Assembly: GCA_038244055.1 (NCBI GenBank)
Contig: JBBRTW010000370.1
Coordinates: 1-7,511, forward strand
Source of the DNA: DASPKW01 sp038244055
GTDB taxonomy: Bacteria; Planctomycetota; Phycisphaerae; Tepidisphaerales; Tepidisphaeraceae
DNA length: 7,511 nt
Direction of reading: 5' to 3'
A program made the translations under genes and the position numbers. Positions within the stretch are counted from its first letter, which is position 1, and every line of letters starts with the position of its first letter. Below the pieces are notes generated by a model that saw only the letters and a program-made list of their open reading frames with translations, was not told the origin of the DNA and made no database searches. Shown piece after piece: positions 1-5,176 of the stretch.

Positions 1-2314
1 AGATGTGGACGACATTCGGGCCATGGAGAAATGCGGGCGTGATGGCGAGATAAGACTTTCCATCCTGGCCGAAACCGAAGCGCGAGCCACCCATCCCCTG
101 GCGGGTGATGGTGCCCAGGCAGGTCGAGCGCCCCGTGGCAGGGTCGATGCGCCATTCGCATCCCTGGCCGACCATCAGATAAGGATCTTTAGGATTGATC
201 GCGCCGCCGGTAGCGCCATAGGCGGTGCCGCCGAAATATTCTCTGATGAACGCGCCGCTCTTGCCGTTCCAGACGCTCACCCGGCGCGGGCTGCCATCAT
301 TTTCGGCCACCCAGAGCTGATTGCGGGCATCGACCGCCAGGCCGCTGATATTGAGCAGGCCATCGGCCGTCCATGGGCCGAGCAGCGCCCGCCCGCCCTT
401 TCGGCCGATCGTGCGGAGAACTTTGCCATCGGCCGATGATATGACCGCGATCTGATGGTTGGATTCACCGCGAATGCCCGCGTAGAGATCGCCATCCTTA
501 TCGACCGCCAGCGCGGAGATCCACTCCTTATCCTCCAGTTGCGGCTTGGTCACGGGTTTGGATTCGCCGGTGTCGGAGTTGATCGAGATGATTTCAAGCC
601 CCGAGACCGCGAATAGCCGCACATCGCCATGCAGCGCCAGCGCGCCGGGTTCGGTGACGGCCAGATTCTTGATGAGTTTTCCGCTCGAAGCATCGATGAT
701 GAGAATCGCGTTTTGCTTGTGGAAGCTGAGGATGACTTTCCCGCCGCCGGCCGCGATGCCCGAGGGTTGCTGGGGAATTTCAGCCGGGGCATCCTTCACC
801 TGATCCCAGATGTCTTTCATGGTCAGGTCGGTGTTCTTGAAGGCGGACCACTCCGTGTAATCGCCGGTTTTAGCATCGACGCGATAGATGGCGCGGGTGG
901 CGTAGCCTTTGACCTCGTTGAATGCGAAAACGGTCCGACCATCGGTGGCGACCGGGCCCGCGCCGGCGATGCCGCCGCGGATATTTTTCCAGATGATCTT
1001 GCCATCGAGATCGCAGGCCTGCAGCGGCTTGTCGCCCTCGCCGGCCGACCAGCCGAGGTAGACGCGGTCGGAGGTGGGGCTGGCCGCCGCGGCGACGGGG
1101 TTGCCGTGATCCGCGCCCCAGCCGCGCCAGGGAGCGCTGCCGCTGTTGGCCGCCCAGCCGACCAGGCGCAGGCCGATGCCCGAATGCTCAATCGCCTCCC
1201 AGGTGTACTCGCCCGGTGCAACCGCGATGCCGGGGCGGTGGGCCGAGGGGGTGGTCAGGCCATCCCAGGCAATTTCGTGATCGCCCTTCTTCAGAAGCTG
1301 CGCCGTCAGCAGTTGCCGAACGACCGTGCCATCCGCGCTAAAAATGTTCAGCGAGACATAGCCATCCTGCGCCAGCGAAAGCTTGATCGGCTTGAATCCC
1401 TCGGGAAGCGTGGAGCGCGCCAGGCCGGCCCAATCGACGACCGGGGCGTTGCCTTCCATGCGCACGGGGAACTCGCGTCCATCGGCCAGGCGAACGGGGC
1501 GCGGCTCGACATTTCCCTTGGCTTCGAGCGTCGCATAGCCCCAGGCGGTGTTGCCCTGGAACGTGAAAACGCGATCGGGCGTCACGCCGGATTTGAAGAG
1601 GTCTTTGATCGTCAGACGGGCACCGCCGGTGATGGTGAAGTTCGGCTCGAAGGTCAGCAGGATTCGCAGGCCGGGCTTGATCGCCAGATTCTGGCCCTCC
1701 TTGGTGAGCAGTTTCCAGGGGATAGCGATTTCCTGGTTGTAGCCTTTGCCATCGGCCTGCGCCATGAAGGCCTGGGCCGCCCCGGCGGTCTTGGCGTCTT
1801 TGAGAACCCCCTCGTTGAATTTCCGCCCGTATTCAAAGCCCATCACATCGATCCCATCGCGGTCGCGCCAGCAGGTGGCGTGGGTGGTGCGCACGAGCGG
1901 GGCATCGCCGGCCTTGGGGTCGTGGTTGGCGATCGCCGGCGCGTTGAGATCCGGCGCGGTCACCACGCGAAACTGGAGGCAGTCGCCCCTGAAGCCATAG
2001 TCGCCCTTGGTGCTGCCGGGATTGTTCATCGGTGTCGGATCGATCCAGCGGGCAAGGATGTAGAGATTGTCGGCATCGTACATCGCGTGCAGCCAGACCG
2101 CGTAAGTCCCGGCCGCCGTTTCCACATCGCCGCAGGCGAACAGGCCGCCCGAGAGATCCCACTCATCGGCCTTGCCATCGATGGTCATCTTGGCCGGCGC
2201 GGGCAGGATGCGGAACTCGGAGTTTTCCGTTTCGGTGGCGCGGGTCGGCCCGGCCATGAAGAGGGCGGCTGCAAGCGCGAAGGCGAATGGAATGAGTCGT
2301 GAGATGCATCGCAT
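1..2314 (-). CDS. Exported CBM9-like / FlgD-Ig-like / beta-propeller protein, C-terminus outside window
   Basis: The frame stays open from the ATG at 2314 to the left edge, giving 771 residues with no stop seen. Residues 1-26 form a signal peptide: MRCISRLI, a hydrophobic core, and likely cleavage after TRA. Residues about 32-258 resemble a carbohydrate-binding family 9-like (DOMON-like) domain, with the characteristic MTIDGKADEW, the DADNLYILARW strand, GDCLQFRV and EIAIPWKLL. Residues about 302-377 match a FlgD-type Ig-like domain (VSLNIFSADGTVVRQLL, then HEIAWDGL and APGEYTWEA). From about 400 onward there are repeated blades of NHL/PQQ type, such as ISALAVDKDGDLYAG and ISGLAVDARNQLWVAENDG. 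The protein is therefore exported and probably binds glycans or scaffolds a surface complex; no catalytic site is evident in the visible part. It lies 109 bp downstream of the SGNH hydrolase gene on the same strand. A purine-rich GAAAGAAG stretch lies about 8-15 nt before the ATG. The domain calls come from motif recognition, and the exact substrate is unknown. Confidence 0.85.
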   Translation of the reverse strand, partial: MRCISRLIPFAFALAAALFMAGPTRATETENSEFRILPAPAKMTIDGKADEWDLSGGLFACGDVETAAGTYAVWLHAMYDADNLYILARWIDPTPMNNPGSTKGDYGFRGDCLQFRVVTAPDLNAPAIANHDPKAGDAPLVRTTHATCWRDRDGIDVMGFEYGRKFNEGVLKDAKTAGAAQAFMAQADGKGYNQEIAIPWKLLTKEGQNLAIKPGLRILLTFEPNFTITGGARLTIKDLFKSGVTPDRVFTFQGNTAWGYATLEAKGNVEPRPVRLADGREFPVRMEGNAPVVDWAGLARSTLPEGFKPIKLSLAQDGYVSLNIFSADGTVVRQLLTAQLLKKGDHEIAWDGLTTPSAHRPGIAVAPGEYTWEAIEHSGIGLRLVGWAANSGSAPWRGWGADHGNPVAAAASPTSDRVYLGWSAGEGDKPLQACDLDGKIIWKNIRGGIAGAGPVATDGRTVFAFNEVKGYATRAIYRVDAKTGDYTEWSAFKNTDLTMKDIWDQVKDAPAEIPQQPSGIAAGGGKVILSFHKQNAILIIDASSGKLIKNLAVTEPGALALHGDVRLFAVSGLEIISINSDTGESKPVTKPQLEDKEWISALAVDKDGDLYAGIRGESNHQIAVISSADGKVLRTIGRKGGRALLGPWTADGLLNISGLAVDARNQLWVAENDGSPRRVSVWNGKSGAFIREYFGGTAYGATGGAINPKDPYLMVGQGCEWRIDPATGRSTCLGTITRQGMGGSRFGFGQDGKSYLAITPAFLHGPNVVHI

Positions 2315-2368
2315 GGATGGGTCTTCTTTCAATGAACTTACTGGTAATGGTTGTTTTGGGTTATCTGC

Positions 2369-2389
2369 GCGCCGCTTCATCGGCAGCGC
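2369..2389 (-). other. Small hairpin in the SGNH-propeller intergenic gap
   Basis: The 109-bp gap between the SGNH stop (2424) and the next start (2314) holds a hairpin. Read on the minus strand it is GCGCTGC, loop CGATGAA, GCGGCGC: seven pairs including one U-G wobble. No U-run follows on either strand, so it is not a convincing intrinsic terminator. It could be an attenuating or RNA-processing element between two co-transcribed genes, or chance in GC-rich DNA. No promoter could be recognised in the gap. Confidence 0.25.
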
Positions 2390-2423
2390 CCTTCGCGGCT
2401 AAAGGGATGTTTTAACGTGCCGC

Positions 2424-3743
2424 CTATTTCGCCGCACTCACCGCCGCACTCGCCCCCGCGACGCAAATGCTCTCCAGCCGCAGTTCCTGCGAAAGCGCGG
2501 GATCGAAATCCGGCTCAATTTCCAGCGTGTGCGGCCCCGCTTCGAGTCCTTCGGCCAGGATCTGCACATGATGGGCATTCCCGTTGACGCGCTTGCCGAA
2601 TTCGCCGGCGTCGAACTCATCGGCCACGATCTTCCCATCGTTGGATTTGCGGGGAATCAGCTTGCCATCGATGTAGACTTTGTACTTGCCGGATTTCGGC
2701 GTGGCTTCACCGAAGAGCATGACCATGTTGCCGGCGAAATTCGCTTTCAGTCGGCCGGGCTGCTTGCGCGGCGGAGCGGGCGGAGCGGGCTGGCCGGCGG
2801 GCGTACCAGCAGGGGGCTTGGAACCTTCACCCGGCGCGGCGTTGGAGGCGATCACCTCATCATCCAGCCAGCGCGACATGAGCATGTCGAAGAATGCCGA
2901 AGTGAGATTCGCCGTGCCGACTTTCCAACCTTCGGGCAGCGTTCCAAGCGCGGAGATGCGCACGCGGGCGCTGCTCATGTAGGTTGAAGCATGCAGCATC
3001 TTTTCGGGGGCAACGCACGCGCGCTTCTCGGCCACCGCGCCGAGGTACGCATCCCACGCCGCATCCGCGAAGAGTTGATACCCGACATCGCCCGGATGCA
3101 CCCCATCGGCCGGCCAAACCTGCTTGAGCGTGATCCGCCCGTCCTTGACGCGCTTTTGCGCCAGGTCGATCGCATCGCCGACGGGTGTGTGATACGCGGC
3201 CGAGATGGCCAGGTGGGCATCGCGCCGGAGCATGCCGGTGGTCGTGCCTTTGGCGACATCCCACATAAACGGAAAAATCACCTGCACCACCGGGGCTTTC
3301 GCATCGACGATGATCCGCCGGACGATCGCTTCGTATGACGCGAGCGTTTCGGGGTTGGCGGAGGTAATGCCATCGTTGGCCGAGAAGTCCAGGAAAACCA
3401 GGTCGGGCTGGTGGCGCAGGGCATCGCGCTCCAGGCGGAAGAGGCCGAGCTGCGAGCCGGTGCCGCCGATCGCGCCGTCGCGGAACGTGAAATGGGCGGC
3501 CGGGTATTTCTGTTCGAGTCGGTGGGCGACCTCGGCGCGGTAGGAGGTGAGCATCGGGTCGGTGGCGTTAGCGCCCCAGGTGAGCGATGCGCCGAAGAAG
3601 ACGACGGTCAGCCGATCGCCCGCCAGTGCCCGGCGGTCGAACTCCGCGAAGTCGGCCGCCGCCGGTTGGGCGGCGCGGCCGATTGAAATTGACGTCGCGA
3701 TTGCCAGAAGCGCGGCCCAGAAGAAACGGGAACAAATACTCAT
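2424..3743 (-). CDS. Exported SGNH/GDSL-type hydrolase (putative esterase) with C-terminal beta domain
   Basis: This 439-aa protein starts at the ATG at 3743, preceded by GAGGAG ten nt upstream. Residues 1-24 look like a signal peptide, with cleavage near GRA-AQ. The SGNH blocks are all present: FFGASLTWG with nucleophile Ser53 (block I, Asp of GDS replaced by Ala), GAIGGTG at 90-96 (block II, Gly), DFSANDG with Asn123 (block III), and DGVHPGD with Asp213 and His216 (block V). The SLTWGANATDP form of block I is familiar from planctomycete SGNH hydrolases. A Pro/Gly/Ala-rich linker (about 302-332) leads to a C-terminal beta-rich domain (about 333-430) with KYKVYIDGKLI and GPHTLEIEPDFD, probably a binding or accessory module. 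The family hydrolyses ester bonds; deacetylation of a polysaccharide is a reasonable inference, but the substrate is not shown. It is the first gene of a probable two-gene unit with the CBM9-like/propeller gene. Confidence 0.92.
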   Translation of the reverse strand: MSICSRFFWAALLAIATSISIGRAAQPAAADFAEFDRRALAGDRLTVVFFGASLTWGANATDPMLTSYRAEVAHRLEQKYPAAHFTFRDGAIGGTGSQLGLFRLERDALRHQPDLVFLDFSANDGITSANPETLASYEAIVRRIIVDAKAPVVQVIFPFMWDVAKGTTTGMLRRDAHLAISAAYHTPVGDAIDLAQKRVKDGRITLKQVWPADGVHPGDVGYQLFADAAWDAYLGAVAEKRACVAPEKMLHASTYMSSARVRISALGTLPEGWKVGTANLTSAFFDMLMSRWLDDEVIASNAAPGEGSKPPAGTPAGQPAPPAPPRKQPGRLKANFAGNMVMLFGEATPKSGKYKVYIDGKLIPRKSNDGKIVADEFDAGEFGKRVNGNAHHVQILAEGLEAGPHTLEIEPDFDPALSQELRLESICVAGASAAVSAAK

Positions 3744-3916
3744 GGATGATGCGCTCCTCGGGCGCGGCTTCCGGGCGGCGCGCCGGCCGGCCTAATTGCA
3801 TAAGGGTCATGGGAATGAAAGCAAGCCCCAGTCGGCGGGCTAAAACGGCGCGCGCGGAAGTATCTGCATATATTCCCCTGCCCCAGTTTTGATGTAATAA
3901 ATGCCAGCAGAATTTT

Positions 3917-3943
3917 CGGCGATTCGGTGCCCACCCGAAGCCG
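3917..3943 (+). other. Stem-loop in the divergent region, nine pairs with a 2-nt bulge
   Basis: The sequence reads CGGC, GA bulge, TTCGG, loop TGCCCAC, CCGAA, GCCG. The arms pair perfectly apart from the two-base bulge. No T-run follows on either strand, so it does not look like a terminator. It could be part of a structured leader RNA for the PilZ gene or a protein-binding inverted repeat. The pairing is read directly from the sequence; a function is not shown. Confidence 0.35.
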
Positions 3944-3961
3944 CACTTCCATCCCGCTCCT

Positions 3962-4012
3962 ATTCGGGGGCTGGAAATCCAAAATGAGAATGTTCGCGTT
4001 TCGCCCCCAAAT
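3962..4012 (+). repeat. Imperfect inverted repeat upstream of the PilZ gene
   Basis: The arms ATTCGGGGGC (3962-3971) and GCCCCCAAAT (4003-4012) are reverse complements with one mismatch in ten, separated by 31 nt. The long spacer makes it either the base of a larger RNA fold or a split operator. It lies just upstream of the PilZ gene, between the two other stem-loops of this leader. Confidence 0.3.
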
Positions 4013-4049
4013 TATTGTGAGCGCCTGGCCGAAAGCGCAATGGAGGAAT

Positions 4050-4073
4050 GATCCTCGCTTTTTCAGCGGGATC
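4050..4073 (+). other. Stem-loop in the PilZ 5' leader, eight pairs with a one-base bulge
   Basis: The sequence reads GATCC, bulged T, CGC, loop TTTTTCA, GCG, GGATC. It lies 40 nt before the preferred PilZ start and immediately after a GGAGG at 4042-4046 that is too close (one nt) to serve the ATG at 4048. If transcribed it could control access to the start region. An intrinsic terminator is unlikely because the T-run is in the loop rather than after the stem. Confidence 0.35.
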
Positions 4074-4104
4074 GAAGAATCGCGTCGGTGTCGAATTCGT
4101 TTAT

Positions 4105-4109
4105 GGGAG
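4105..4109 (+). promoter_or_regulatory. Ribosome binding site deciding the PilZ start
   Basis: GGGAG ends four nt before the ATG at 4114. The alternative in-frame ATG at 4048 has GGAGG only one nt away, too close for normal initiation. The conserved domain begins near residue 18 counted from 4114, so the downstream start loses nothing recognisable. Confidence 0.55.
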
Positions 4110-4113
4110 TCTT

Positions 4114-4446
4114 ATGACGTTATCCTCACCCCTGATCTCAGAATCTCCGGCATATGGCGATCTGCGGCGCGAAGTGCGCACTCCAGCAACTGATTTCGTG
4201 CTAATTCGCGCCAAGGGAAGAGAAGAACCCGCCCCAGGAATGCTGACCGATATTTCAGCATCCGGGTTGGGGCTTGTTCTATCGGTCGCCTTGGAGCGGG
4301 AATGCCGTTTCAGCGTCACGTTAGCCGATGTCACAGGCGCGGCGGCGCGTTCATCCGGGCCCGCTTACGCGGGGCGGCTGTATCGCGTCGTCCATTGCCG
4401 GCGCATCCATGGCGGGCTGTACTCCATCGGGGCCATCGAAGCCTAG
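4114..4446 (+). CDS. Single-domain PilZ protein, probable cyclic-di-GMP receptor
   Basis: This 110-aa protein is essentially one PilZ domain. The cyclic-di-GMP binding signature is present in both halves: an RxxxR motif in LRREVRTP (Arg18, Arg22) and D/NxSxxG as TDISASGLGL (Asp46, Ser48, Gly51). Later beta strands read YRVVHCRR and YSIGAIEA, as in PilZ barrels. Family members bind cyclic-di-GMP and change conformation to regulate motility, polysaccharide synthesis or other partners. With no output domain fused, this one probably acts by binding a protein partner. No signal peptide or membrane segment is visible, so it should be cytoplasmic. It is the only plus-strand gene in the window and converges on the orphan gene, with 19 bp between the stops. 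The frame is open upstream to an ATG at 4048, which would add 22 unconserved residues. Binding is inferred from the motifs. Confidence 0.85.
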   Translation: MTLSSPLISESPAYGDLRREVRTPATDFVLIRAKGREEPAPGMLTDISASGLGLVLSVALERECRFSVTLADVTGAAARSSGPAYAGRLYRVVHCRRIHGGLYSIGAIEA

Positions 4447-4465
4447 CCCCAGTCCCATCATGGGT

Positions 4466-5056
4466 TTATGCCGGATCGCCGTAGATGAAGAGCTGTCCGA
4501 ACAGGTCCAGCACGCCCGGCGCTTCGGGAGCCTGAAGGCGGATGTCGCAAAAAACGGTCAGCTTTTGGAAGTTCACTCCGTCGGCCGCATCCTCAATAAT
4601 CGCCTCGGCATCGGCGGGGGGGTTGGAACCGGACGTCGTGGAGCTGAAATCGGGCATGGTGTCCGTTTCATGCGCGGTCGTATCGGATTCGTTGGTATAG
4701 AAAAGCGCGCTGAGATTGCGAAATGACGTGGTCCGATCCGTTCCCTGGTCGCCGGCGCGCAGGATAACCCCCCAGAGGTTATCCAGTTGTGGACCGCTGA
4801 AGCTGACGATCTCCTGACCGTTATTGATATTCAAAACAGTGCTGTTCGCGCCACCGCTGGCCTTGATGGTCAAGGAAAGGTGAACCCAGCCGCTGTCGAA
4901 GCCGTCGGCGGTGTTGCTGTCCCATTGGAACCGGCCCAGGGATTCATTGTCGGGATCGGTCCCGACCGCCAGTTCCGGCAGGCCTTGCGCGCTGCCGTTA
5001 CCACCAGCCCGCAGATCGGCCACAATGGCGTAATCCTCAATCAAAGAAAAAGACAT
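4466..5056 (-). CDS. Beta-rich orphan protein with no visible export signal, unknown function
   Basis: I do not recognise a named family. The predicted 196-aa protein begins MSFSLIEDYAIVADLRAG and is rich in Asn, Ser, Thr, Gly and Asp. The section GWVHLSLTIKA ... LNINNGQEIVSFSGPQLDNLW (about 57-96) resembles the jelly-roll cores of exported lectin-like or PEP-CTERM-type proteins, but no signal peptide, sorting tail or membrane segment is present. The ATG at 5056 is preferred, with a weak AAGAG upstream. In-frame GTG codons at 5065 and 5128 are possible; the one at 5128 follows a TGA directly and would add 24 residues that look unlike a conserved domain. The gene lies 120 bp downstream of the kinase on the same strand, so it may be co-transcribed. 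Its secreted-type composition without an export signal raises the possibility that it is a 5'-truncated remnant. Confidence 0.6.
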   Translation of the reverse strand: MSFSLIEDYAIVADLRAGGNGSAQGLPELAVGTDPDNESLGRFQWDSNTADGFDSGWVHLSLTIKASGGANSTVLNINNGQEIVSFSGPQLDNLWGVILRAGDQGTDRTTSFRNLSALFYTNESDTTAHETDTMPDFSSTTSGSNPPADAEAIIEDAADGVNFQKLTVFCDIRLQAPEAPGVLDLFGQLFIYGDPA

Positions 5057-5176
5057 AGCTGCCACTCTTTCTGGGCGCAATCCATTAAGGAGTGCCCGAA
5101 ATCTTAAAACCCCTATCCATTCATCCACTCAGGGACGATGTTGCGCTTCGTGGCAGTTGTTCACAGATTTTTTCAA

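Larger units (their letters stand above)
3744..4113. promoter_or_regulatory. Divergent intergenic region between the SGNH hydrolase and PilZ genes
   Basis: This 370-bp non-coding stretch must hold the promoters for the minus-strand SGNH hydrolase and the plus-strand PilZ gene, whose starts face away from each other. No strong sigma-70 box pair stands out. The best weak candidate for the SGNH side is TTGCTT (3824-3819), 16 nt, then TATGCA (3802-3797) on the minus strand, which is not compelling. The part nearest the SGNH gene is very GC-rich, with overlapping GGCGCGCC and GGCCGGCC palindromes (about 3776-3793). The middle is AT-richer (about 3868-3905). The PilZ-proximal half contains three possible stem-loops, listed separately. 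No conserved small protein was recognised here. Confidence 0.5.

Noticed and set aside
1833..2162. Shorter open frames on both strands within the propeller and SGNH genes
   Set aside because: They are Arg/Pro/Ser-rich frame-shifted readings of the supported genes, with no ribosome site or motif of their own.
629..2302. A 557-codon open frame on the plus strand
   Set aside because: It lies wholly opposite the minus-strand CBM9-like/propeller gene, whose translation shows a signal peptide and recognisable domains. The plus-strand product is low-complexity in Gly, Ala, Arg and Asp with no motif. Long antisense frames are expected in GC-rich coding DNA.
3776..3793. GGCGCGCC and GGCCGGCC palindromes as an operator or attachment site
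   Set aside because: Such palindromes arise readily in GC-rich DNA. No second copy or flanking element supports a specific site.
4021..4050. Possible cyclic-di-GMP riboswitch in the PilZ leader because of GCCGAAAGCGCAA
   Set aside because: The fragment only loosely resembles the GEMM-I class. The conserved core and receptor segments that I know of are not found in order nearby.
4447..4465. Bidirectional terminator between the convergent PilZ and orphan stops
   Set aside because: The only symmetry is the short CCCATCATGGG, which can form just three pairs around a sensible loop, with no useful T-run.
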